Shown: one piece after another, positions 56,058-63,074 of the stretch
How the letters are laid out: the number at the start of each line of letters is the position of its first letter
Numbering within the stretch: the first letter of the stretch is position 1
Assembly: GCA_016721085.1 (NCBI GenBank)
Contig: JADKJI010000002.1
Location: forward strand, 62,001 to 126,000
Source: Chitinophagaceae bacterium
GTDB taxonomy: Bacteria > Bacteroidota > Bacteroidia > Chitinophagales > Chitinophagaceae
DNA: 64,000 nt
Direction: 5' to 3'
Made by a program: the position numbers and the translations under genes
The notes under the pieces: model-generated
Seen by the model: the letters and a program-made list of their open reading frames with translations, nothing else
What the model was told of the DNA's origin: nothing
The model's database searches: none

Positions 56058-57773
56058 TTATAATGCCTTGATTAATTGCTCAGATTTCTCTGAAACCTGT
56101 TTTTGAGCTGCTTGAATGGCCGCTTCCAGTTTCGGAGTGAAGCCACCGGGAATCAGGTTGTTCATCTTAGCTAATGCTCCAAAATAATAATTGCTCCATG
56201 TTTCGAGGATATGTGATTCTTTTTCTTTTGACCCCCCATTTTTTATTGCATCCTGACTGAGTTTCATTTCAACTTCCAATCTTTTGAAGGCGCTAACTTT
56301 TAATTCTTCAACAAGGAAAAGCGCTGTTTTTTCACTGGAAGAAGTGAGTGTAATAGCGGCAACTAATGCAGACACACCCACATTCTTCATTTCCCATGCT
56401 GATACGTTTTCCAAACGGTCGCCATCGGTATGATAGAATTCATCGGTGAAATGCCACATCAATAATCCAGGAATATTCGCTTGTAAAAAAGGGGTATGAT
56501 CAGAACCTCCTTCGAAAGGATTCGTCTTTACAATCCAGCCATTGGTTTTTGCCTGGTCTAAACAACGGTTCAATATGAAGTCATTGAAATAATGAGGAAC
56601 AATATCTTTTTCTTTCAGAACACCGCCACCCCATTCGGTATGTTTTTCTTCTCCTCGGGTCCAAACAGCTGAAGGATCAGGCATTTTTTCGATAAGGAAA
56701 CTTCCCCCTGTCTTCTTAACATCTTCACCTACCATATCAAGACTCATTCCCCAAAGTATACCCTTGGCTCTTTCTTTATCTTCTGTAACATATCGACGGG
56801 TTGATACAATCTCATCACCCCATAAAAAGCTGATGCTTCTTTTTGGATTCAGTTTTCCTTTACTGATTAGTTCTGCTGCAGTCCTTGCCATTTCTGCAAG
56901 CGTACCAACGCCGGTTGCGTTATCGTTGGCGCCAGGTTCCTGTACATGCGCAGAAAATACAAACCGTTCATCGGGCTGACTATTTCCTTTTATATCTGCT
57001 ATAATAGTCAGTTCGTCTGATGTCCTGAAAGTGGCAACTGTTTTGATACGTAAGCGAACAGGGCCTTTCAGTAAAGCGGCTTTCAATCTGTCTTTCGCGG
57101 CAGTCGATAGTAATATGCCGAATGTTTTTGATAGACTATCACTATAGCTAATGCCAGTGAATTGTATGGAATTGGTATGCTTTGTAGGTTTCAGATAACC
57201 TGGCAAGGAATACCCTAAAGCGCCGATAGCGCCCTTTTGGACTGCAATGCGATGTACTTGTCCAACGCCTTGATCTGCAAATAGCAATTTCCCTTTCAGG
57301 TCAAGGCTTTCCAGTGCTTCTTTGGTGGTTTTCTCTGCATAAACCAGATCTGCTTCAATGCCTTCAGGAGGGGTATTGCCTGAATTGATGGCCAGCATGT
57401 TTCTATTTGTTTTGAAACTCAGCAGAGGAACGGGATCGCCTACAATCTCAACTATGGCATCAACTGGTTCCCATGAGGGACGCTTTAATGGACGCCTTTC
57501 AATTCTATAAGTAAGCCTATTCTTTGTAGTAGCAACGGCTTCATTTACATAGCCTGCTTTTTTTAGAATGTCTTCCACATAAAAAATGCTTTCATCAAAA
57601 CCTTTATTGCCGGCTAGTCTCCAGCGTTGTTCAACGAAAGCTACGGTAGCGTAGGCGTTTTTTTCGTTGAAAGCCTTTCTTATGACATTGTTTGTTTCTG
57701 CCAGTTCTTTATCATTTTGTGAGAATAAAACAGCAGGGATTAATATGAAGAGTAGTAGCTGAATTTTTTTCAT
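56058..57773 (-). CDS. Secreted M28 family metallopeptidase
   Basis: The 571-residue protein has a signal peptide (LLLFILIPAVLFSQ). The M28 zinc site is visible: FSAHVQEPGANDNATGVG gives His and bridging Asp, WGDEIVSTRRY provides the acidic residue, SLDMVGEDVKK the next Asp, and FYHTDGDRLENVS the last His. The catalytic Glu motif is not the usual EExG, so the activity may differ from typical aminopeptidases. A protease-associated insert lies between about 130 and 250. A 36-codon ORF ends 6 bases before its start codon. Confidence 0.88.
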   Translation of the reverse strand: MKKIQLLLFILIPAVLFSQNDKELAETNNVIRKAFNEKNAYATVAFVEQRWRLAGNKGFDESIFYVEDILKKAGYVNEAVATTKNRLTYRIERRPLKRPSWEPVDAIVEIVGDPVPLLSFKTNRNMLAINSGNTPPEGIEADLVYAEKTTKEALESLDLKGKLLFADQGVGQVHRIAVQKGAIGALGYSLPGYLKPTKHTNSIQFTGISYSDSLSKTFGILLSTAAKDRLKAALLKGPVRLRIKTVATFRTSDELTIIADIKGNSQPDERFVFSAHVQEPGANDNATGVGTLAEMARTAAELISKGKLNPKRSISFLWGDEIVSTRRYVTEDKERAKGILWGMSLDMVGEDVKKTGGSFLIEKMPDPSAVWTRGEEKHTEWGGGVLKEKDIVPHYFNDFILNRCLDQAKTNGWIVKTNPFEGGSDHTPFLQANIPGLLMWHFTDEFYHTDGDRLENVSAWEMKNVGVSALVAAITLTSSSEKTALFLVEELKVSAFKRLEVEMKLSQDAIKNGGSKEKESHILETWSNYYFGALAKMNNLIPGGFTPKLEAAIQAAQKQVSEKSEQLIKAL

Positions 57774-57779
57774 AGAAGT

Positions 57780-57890
57780 TTATTTGAAGAACCTGTCGTA
57801 TAAGAATGCACAAATGAAGCCGATAATTACAAACAGTATGAAGCGAAGCAATCTTTTCTTAAAGCTTAGTTTGCCAGTAAACATATCCAT
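57780..57890 (-). CDS. Possible 36-residue membrane peptide upstream of the M28 gene
   Basis: On the minus strand an ATG at 57890 opens a 36-codon frame ending in TAA at 57780. The product has a basic start (TGKLSFKKRLLRF) and a single hydrophobic helix (FILFVIIGFICAFLY), ending DRFFK. It stops 6 bases before the ATG of the M28 peptidase, which suggests translational coupling. It is not a recognised family. The membrane pattern and tight spacing argue it is real; its small size argues caution. Confidence 0.5.
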   Translation of the reverse strand: MDMFTGKLSFKKRLLRFILFVIIGFICAFLYDRFFK

Positions 57891-58057
57891 AAAAAGATAT
57901 TTGTATTAAGTTTCCAGTAAATTATAAAATACGGAAGAAGCTAAATTACTATAGACATTTTATTCTTTTAATAACTGTAGTATGAACTCAGTAAAAAAAA
58001 TGAAAGCCGGTAACTATACCATTCGCTTTGGATTAGGATTAAGTCAATCCTGGAAAG

Positions 58058-59248
58058 TTATTTAACCTCATTCGCTTTTAGCAAACGGATGAAGTTACCT
58101 CCAAGAATTTTCTCAATGTCTTTTTTGGAATAGCCTCTTTTTACCAATTCTTCTGTTATCAATGGATAATTTGTTACATCATCCAATTCTTTTGGGGATG
58201 AATTGATGCCGTCGAAGTCGGATCCTAATCCAACATGATCAACACCGATTAGCTTTACGATATAATCAAGATGGTCGATCAGCATGGACATTGGTGGACG
58301 AAGACTATTCACTTCATCAGGATATTTTTCAAAGAGATAGGTGTCTGCGAAATAGGGGTCAGTAACTGTTTTCAATACTGAATCCCTTTCGGCTTTATGT
58401 TTCTCATTGAATGAGGTATTTCGTTTGAAAAACATGGAATCGACAAAACCAGAGAAGAAATTCAGATGAATAACACCCCCATTTTTTCCTACCGCTTTTA
58501 TCTGGTCATCTTTCAGGTTTCTGAAAACAGGACATAGAGTATAAGAGCAGCTGTGAGAAACCAATACGGGTTTAGTTGTGGTGGCAATAGCATCCCAGAA
58601 GGTTTGTTCGCCAACATGGCTAAGATCGACCAGCATTCCCAATTGATTCATTTTCCTTACAACGTCTTTGCCAAAATCAGTCAAGCCTTTTTTTCTTTCA
58701 CGCATCATTCTTTCGTTTGGAACCGTACTGCTTTCTTCCATGGCAGAAGTGGCCCATTCAGTGGAATTGTTCCAGGTGAGCGTCATATATCTTGCACCTC
58801 TTTTATATAATGCTTCGAGTTTGCCGAGATCGTTTTCTATCATATGTCCCCCTTCAACGCCAAGCATGGCACCTAGCTTTTTCTGTTTAACTGCTTTTTG
58901 GAGGTCGGATGAGTTATAAACCATCATCATCTTCTTCGGGTTTCTGGCGGTCCAGGCATAAACAGAGTCAATTTCCTGGTTAGCCCATGCATAAGGATTC
59001 ACTTTCACACCATCGCACCAGATGGAGAATATCTGGATATCGACACCCCCTTGCTTCATTCTGTCCAAATCTGAATAGGTTTTACCTTTCAGTGCCTGGT
59101 CAAAAGCTAGTCCTTTATCGATTCCAGTGGTAGGGAAATCGTTATGAGAATCAATCAAAATGGCTTTTGAGTGTATTTTTGAAGCGGATTGAGCCCAAAC
59201 GGAGGCAGATATCATTAAACTGGCGCAAGTGAGTGCTAAAATTTTCAT
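58058..59248 (-). CDS. Membrane dipeptidase (M19 family)
   Basis: The 396-residue protein starts at ATG 59248, where a signal peptide begins (MKILALTCASLMISASVWAQ); the open frame reaches back further without support. M19 zinc ligands are present: LIDSHNDFPT (His and Asp), LGVEGGHMIEND (Glu), LVSHSCSY (His) and GSDFDGI (Asp), with VDLSHVGEQTFWD as another family block. M19 enzymes cleave dipeptides, including those with D-amino acids. The start codon is 55 bases from the divergent GNAT gene. Confidence 0.93.
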   Translation of the reverse strand: MKILALTCASLMISASVWAQSASKIHSKAILIDSHNDFPTTGIDKGLAFDQALKGKTYSDLDRMKQGGVDIQIFSIWCDGVKVNPYAWANQEIDSVYAWTARNPKKMMMVYNSSDLQKAVKQKKLGAMLGVEGGHMIENDLGKLEALYKRGARYMTLTWNNSTEWATSAMEESSTVPNERMMRERKKGLTDFGKDVVRKMNQLGMLVDLSHVGEQTFWDAIATTTKPVLVSHSCSYTLCPVFRNLKDDQIKAVGKNGGVIHLNFFSGFVDSMFFKRNTSFNEKHKAERDSVLKTVTDPYFADTYLFEKYPDEVNSLRPPMSMLIDHLDYIVKLIGVDHVGLGSDFDGINSSPKELDDVTNYPLITEELVKRGYSKKDIEKILGGNFIRLLKANEVK

Positions 59249-59303
59249 GTTGGAATTTGTAAATGGAAGGGAAATGGCATTAAATTTAAGAAAGCTACCG
59301 CAG

Positions 59304-59795
59304 ATGCTGAAAATTGTTCTTGTTAACGAAGAAGGACCTGAATTGGAAATCATCAGGCAACTGTTCCGCGACTATGAAGCGGAATTGGATGAAAATATCT
59401 GTTTCCAATCTTTTGAGAAGGAATTAGAGAACCCCTTGATCAAATATGGAGGAAAGTCGGCCGGACTTTGGTTGGCGTATTATAATAATGAAGTGGCTGG
59501 CTGTATCGGTTTATTGCCATTAGCAGAAAATGCTGTTTGTGAGATGAAACGATTGTATGTGAAACCAGCTTTCAGGAAATATGGAATTGGAAGAGCTTTG
59601 GTGGAATTGATATTGGAAGAAGCAAGGGCAAAAGGGCATAAAACAATGGTGTTAGATACCTTGCCTAAATTACAAGCAGCTATCAGTCTCTATAAAACGT
59701 ATGGTTTTACTGAAAGGGATGCTTATTATCATAATCCTCTCGAAGGAGTGATTTATTTGGAAAAGAAGCTTCAATCTGCAGGGATACCCATTTAG
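59304..59795 (+). CDS. GNAT family N-acetyltransferase
   Basis: The product has 163 residues from ATG 59304 (MLKIVLVNEEGPELEIIRQL). The acetyl-CoA binding site is in VKPAFRKYGIGRALVELIL, preceded by CEMKRLYV, and the C-terminal ISLYKTYGFTERDAYYHNP is typical. The frame is open from 59229, but that start would overlap the divergent dipeptidase gene. GNAT enzymes acetylate amines; the acceptor is unknown. Confidence 0.9.
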   Translation: MLKIVLVNEEGPELEIIRQLFRDYEAELDENICFQSFEKELENPLIKYGGKSAGLWLAYYNNEVAGCIGLLPLAENAVCEMKRLYVKPAFRKYGIGRALVELILEEARAKGHKTMVLDTLPKLQAAISLYKTYGFTERDAYYHNPLEGVIYLEKKLQSAGIPI

Positions 59796-60494
59796 TTGAA
59801 TATTCGAGTTGAAAGAAATCTAAGGTGATTGAAATAGGTAACCTAAATGAAATTATTCAAACCCAAGTATTTCCTGTTCTGCCTTTTAAGCTTTGTATAT
59901 TGGTGAAGAAGGCTTACTATCAAAAAATGGGTATAGGCTCATTTCATTATCATTTATTTTACTAACTACAATTATTTATTACTTTCTTCATAAGGCTAAA
60001 TTGAAGGGGTCTTTTATTCTTAAAAAAAGAAATAGGCCAATTACTAACCGCGAGTTATTATATATTTTATTATTGGCGTTTTTAAAGGGATCCATCTTAT
60101 TCATTGATGACAATAACGATTTGCTACTTTATATCTTTAATTGTTATCGGGCTTATCACTTCTAATATAAGCCAGAAACCGTTTCATTTACAAACAAAAC
60201 AGTTTTTAATGATTATAGGTTAATGGAAATGAATAAACTGATATAACAGCAATTAAGTATATTGAAGCTGATCAAAAAATTGCATTTGAATTTAAAGAGG
60301 GCATAGATAATTTTGATCTCCTTCGAGCAGAATATGACCTTACAGAACTTATGACCTTCTTAAAAGCATTGTCGCAATCTTGTGAACAAGAGATTGAAGT
60401 CTCAGATATACTTACAAATTATTATTTCCTGAAAGTCCAATAATATAGGCATGTACCATTACTCAAATTTTCCTACTAAAGAATAAAATTATAT
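59796..60494. other. AT-rich region with gene relics
   Basis: This 700-base gap is lower in GC than its neighbours. From 59893 to 60165 a TTG-started frame of 90 codons encodes two hydrophobic helices (LISLSFILLTTIIYYFL and LLYILLLAFLKGSILFI); no family is recognised. From 60223 a second small frame follows (separate entry). No promoter or RNA gene was recognised. It looks like remnants of acquired genes. Confidence 0.4.
60223..60443 (+). pseudogene. Relic of a small acidic protein, frameshifted
   Basis: ATG at 60223 reads MEMNKLI and then hits a stop; one inserted base after that point would continue into ITAIKYIEADQKIAFEF and on to TNYYFLKVQ, ending at 60443. The product would be about 73 residues, acidic and helical, somewhat like small immunity or cytoplasmic hypothetical proteins. 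It is not recognised. Confidence 0.35.
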
Positions 60495-61125
60495 ATGTCT
60501 ATTTCTTTTCAACAAGTACAACAATACCTACCAGGTTTCAGCTCAGAATTACAGCAGGAAATGGCGGAGCATGCCACTCTGATGGAAATACCTGCAGGCA
60601 CTGAAATATTAAGGGAAGGACAGTATGTGAAAGTGATTCCGATTGTGTTAACCGGTGTTGTGAAAGTGGTAGCGCATTTCGAAGAGAAGGAATTGCTATT
60701 GTATTATATAGAGCCGAAGGAGAGTTGTGTGATGTCGTTTTCAGCATCATTGAAAAATGAACCCAGCCGTATAAATGCCCAAACGGAGGAAGATAGTCTG
60801 GTGATGTTATTGCCAGTTGAAAAAGTAGCACGCTGGGTTCGTGAATATCCTCCTATCAATCAGCTTTTTTATCAACAGTATAATCAACGTTACAGTGAAT
60901 TGCTCGACACCATCAATCATCTGCTGTTTAACCGATTAGACCAGCGTGTTTATAATTATCTACTAGAAAAAACAAAGCTTAAAGGAGAAAAAGTTCTTCA
61001 AATTAAACATCGTCAAATTGCCGCTGAGCTGGGCACCGTAGGGGAAGTGGTTACCAGGGGTCTTGAAACGTCTTGAGCAAGAGGGTAAAGTGCGGCAAAC
61101 TTCAGATGGAATTGAAATTATTTGA
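60495..61125 (+). CDS. Crp/Fnr family transcriptional regulator, C-terminus frameshifted
   Basis: The cyclic-nucleotide-binding-like domain occupies about 1-120 (IPAGTEILREGQYVKVIPIV). The helix-turn-helix is at about 165-190 (IKHRQIAAELGTVGEVVTR). As sequenced the frame ends at 61076 after RGLETS. Reading on one frame away, after a run of four G, gives VLKRLEQEGKVRQTSDGIEII, the normal end of this family, ending at 61125. One extra G therefore seems to have cut the last 20 or so residues, including the end of the recognition helix region. Members of this subfamily often control a neighbouring DUF2892 gene, which is present here. Confidence 0.82.
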
Positions 61126-61192
61126 AGGTGGTGATTCTAGTCACCAAATGCCCCGGCAGAGAAGTTTAGTTTTACCCTATCAATTCAACCAC

Positions 61193-61285
61193 ATGCGATC
61201 AAAGGCATTAAAATTATTGATTGTCTGCCTCAGCTGCATCGTGTTGGTTATAGCGATTGTAAAACTTATTCAATTTCTCAGTTAA
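61193..61285 (+). CDS. Possible 30-residue membrane peptide
   Basis: ATG at 61193 reads MRSKALKLLIVCLSCIVLVI and ends VKLIQFLS: a basic start and one hydrophobic helix. It is 17 bases ahead of the DUF2892 gene. A longer frame exists upstream, but it overlaps the end of the Crp/Fnr gene. Confidence 0.35.
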   Translation: MRSKALKLLIVCLSCIVLVIAIVKLIQFLS

Positions 61286-61301
61286 CTAAAAACAAACTAT
61301 T

Positions 61302-61505
61302 ATGAAAAAGAACATGGGCTCTGCCGATCGTATCATCCGCTTATTATTAGCTGCTGTATTTGCATATCTCTATTTCGGAGGCGTTGTTACCGGAACATTA
61401 GGTATTGTTCTCGTGGTGTTGGGTGGAGTATTTGCTCTGACATCTTTGATAAGCTTCTGTCCTTTGTATACTTTGGTGGGAATGAATACGTGTCCGAAGA
61501 AGTAA
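61302..61505 (+). CDS. DUF2892 family inner-membrane protein
   Basis: The 67-residue protein has the DUF2892 pattern: MGSADRIIRLLLAAVFAYLY, a second hydrophobic segment LGIVLVVLGGVFALTSLISF, and the Cys-containing end CPLYTLVGMNTCPKK. It resembles the membrane part of rhodanese YgaP. Two transmembrane helices are likely. It probably belongs to the regulon of the Crp/Fnr protein upstream and may have a sulfur or redox role. Confidence 0.88.
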   Translation: MKKNMGSADRIIRLLLAAVFAYLYFGGVVTGTLGIVLVVLGGVFALTSLISFCPLYTLVGMNTCPKK

Positions 61506-61512
61506 AAAGTAT

Positions 61513-61617
61513 AAAGTCAAAAGTCAAAATTAAAAAGTCAAAAAGTTGAAAGTCGGAGAGTAAGATTAGTATTCTGCTCTCCGACTTTCAACTTTTTGAC
61601 TTTTTACTTTTGACTTT
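61513..61617. repeat. R5-type long palindrome between convergent genes
   Basis: Arms at 61532-61560 and 61577-61605 are exact reverse complements over 29 bases (ending GTCGGAGAG / CTCTCCGAC) with a 16-base loop. An outer pair AAAGTCAAAAGT / ACTTTTGACTTT at 61513-61524 and 61606-61617 adds 12 more. It fills nearly the whole space between the convergent DUF2892 and WG-repeat genes, so it may end transcription from both sides. The AAGTCGG words resemble the element inside mnmH. Confidence 0.85.
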
Positions 61618-61623
61618 CAATTA

Positions 61624-62214
61624 TTAATTCTCTGCCACTTTTTTCCCACTCACATCAATGTGAATCATTTCACTTCCTTCCATTACACGGGCAACTCCTT
61701 CAACAAATTCATCGGCAAATCCATATTTGAAAGGAATAACAACTTTACCTTTTTTATCGATATAACCCCATTTGCCTTTAGCATTCATAACGGGAGCTAA
61801 TCCATCGGCTGAAAAGCCTCTGGCACCTCCGAATTCAAATGGTATTACAACAGTACCTTTTTCGTTGATAAAGCCATAGTTACCAGCTTTTACTACTACT
61901 GCCATTCCATTATGGAAAGACATAGCTTCAGAATATTGGAGTTCGACAATCACTTTACCGGTACTGTCTAAATAACCCCATTTATTGTTTTGCATTACGG
62001 CAGCTAATCCATCCGAAAAAGTCAGTGCTTCATCATATATAAGCGGAACTACTACTTTTCCGTTCTTGTCTACAAATCCATGTTTGTTTCCTTTACCAAC
62101 CAGTGAGAGGCCGCAAGTGCATTCATCCACATGATCATATTGCTTAGCCCATGCCTGGGCAAATCCTGCGTTCACTATCCAAAGGGAAAGCAGGGAAAGT
62201 AACCATTTTTTCAT
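61624..62214 (-). CDS. WG repeat-containing secreted protein
   Basis: The product has 196 residues from ATG 62214, where a signal peptide begins (MKKWLLSLLSLWIVNAGFAQ). About five WG-type repeats follow: GFVDKNGKVVVPLIYDEA, KWGYLDSTGKVIVELQYSEA, NYGFINEKGTVVIPFEF, KWGYIDKKGKVVIPFKYGFA, and a last partial MIHIDVSGKKVAEN. WG repeats form beta-propeller-like or solenoid structures for binding, with no known enzyme activity. Confidence 0.88.
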   Translation of the reverse strand: MKKWLLSLLSLWIVNAGFAQAWAKQYDHVDECTCGLSLVGKGNKHGFVDKNGKVVVPLIYDEALTFSDGLAAVMQNNKWGYLDSTGKVIVELQYSEAMSFHNGMAVVVKAGNYGFINEKGTVVIPFEFGGARGFSADGLAPVMNAKGKWGYIDKKGKVVIPFKYGFADEFVEGVARVMEGSEMIHIDVSGKKVAEN

Positions 62215-62329
62215 TTTACTTGAGTTTACAGTTAAGCAATCGGTTTTTAACTGTTTCAAGTTAGGTTTATAGTACCTCGTTAAACTATGATTTGGGACAA
62301 TGGGGGTTATGATTTTAGATGGTATGTTC

Positions 62330-62531
62330 AATAGGTTCCAGTCGTTGGAGGGGTTCCAAAGGGTCTACTAGTAATGGGCTTTATTCAAATTTGTGTTTTA
62401 TAACCGCAGAGGCGCGAAGACGCAGAGAAATTCCCTGCGTCTCCGCGCCTCTGCGGTTATAAAACCATTAAACTCTTAAACTTGCCAACTAGTCAACCCT
62501 CTGGAACTCAATGGAACCTCTGGAACTCTAC
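62330..62531. repeat. Mosaic of R3 fragments around R2 hairpin copy 5
   Basis: R3-like words (GTTCAATAGGTTCCAG, GGGGTTCCAAAGGG) at 62328-62362 lead to the R2 hairpin at 62402-62458, whose arms AACCGCAGAGGCGCGAAGAC and CTGCGTCTCCGCGCCTCTGC pair almost perfectly. R3-like words in the other direction follow (TTAAACTCTTAAAC, CTCTGGAACTCAATGGAACC) up to 62527. It lies just downstream of the minus-strand gene ending at 62532. Confidence 0.75.
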
Positions 62532-63065
62532 TCAAACCTTCTCTCCAACAAACCACTGCTCCTTATTCCTAAACAACACATTAAATGTAGTTAGTGAGCC
62601 ATAGCATCGCGTGATGTACTGCTGAATATTCACTTTCTCCTCATCACTAAGTGTCTTGTTGCTATTGATATTTTGTTCCAGTACGCGGAGGCGGTCGCGG
62701 AGCATTACAATCTTGTGGAAGAAATCTTCAATGGGAATCTCTTTTGGTTTTTGAGTTTTATCTGCTGGTTGTAGTAGGAGCGTACCACCTGTCCAGCGAT
62801 CGCCTAAGGGCACTTTTTCAGTAATACCTCCCCATAAACGGAGGATTTTCAATAGTGAGGCTTCGATTTCACTGCTGGTTTCTATTTCTACCGAAACATT
62901 TTCAGGGATAATTTCATCCAGCCCCGTATCCGTTTTCTCGATTTCTTTTATACCGTGATTGATGAAAGAGATAAGGTAAGTGGCATAGCGAATGCCAACT
63001 ATTACACCGGGACCATAATGTGTGTGTTGTAACCGGGTACCGATACCCAAAGTAGTGGAATCCAT
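62532..63065 (-). CDS. Hypothetical protein with N-terminal UvrD-C-like beta domain
   Basis: The 177-residue cytoplasmic protein starts with GTRLQHTHYGPGVIVGIRY, a small beta-barrel pattern (G-R-x-x-H-x-x-YGxG) shared with the C-terminal domain of UvrD/PcrA-type proteins. The rest is helical: EIEASLLKILRLWGGI, DFFHKIVMLRDRLRVLEQNI and a C-terminal YGSLTTFNVLFRN. No activity is known. It lies 9 bases after the serine hydrolase gene on the same strand, so they may share a transcript. Confidence 0.6.
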   Translation of the reverse strand: MDSTTLGIGTRLQHTHYGPGVIVGIRYATYLISFINHGIKEIEKTDTGLDEIIPENVSVEIETSSEIEASLLKILRLWGGITEKVPLGDRWTGGTLLLQPADKTQKPKEIPIEDFFHKIVMLRDRLRVLEQNINSNKTLSDEEKVNIQQYITRCYGSLTTFNVLFRNKEQWFVGEKV

Positions 63066-63074
63066 ATTCTAAGG

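Noticed and set aside
59893..60165. Confident membrane protein gene
   Set aside because: It has only a TTG start, no recognised family and lies in a decayed region, so it is mentioned but not called as a gene.
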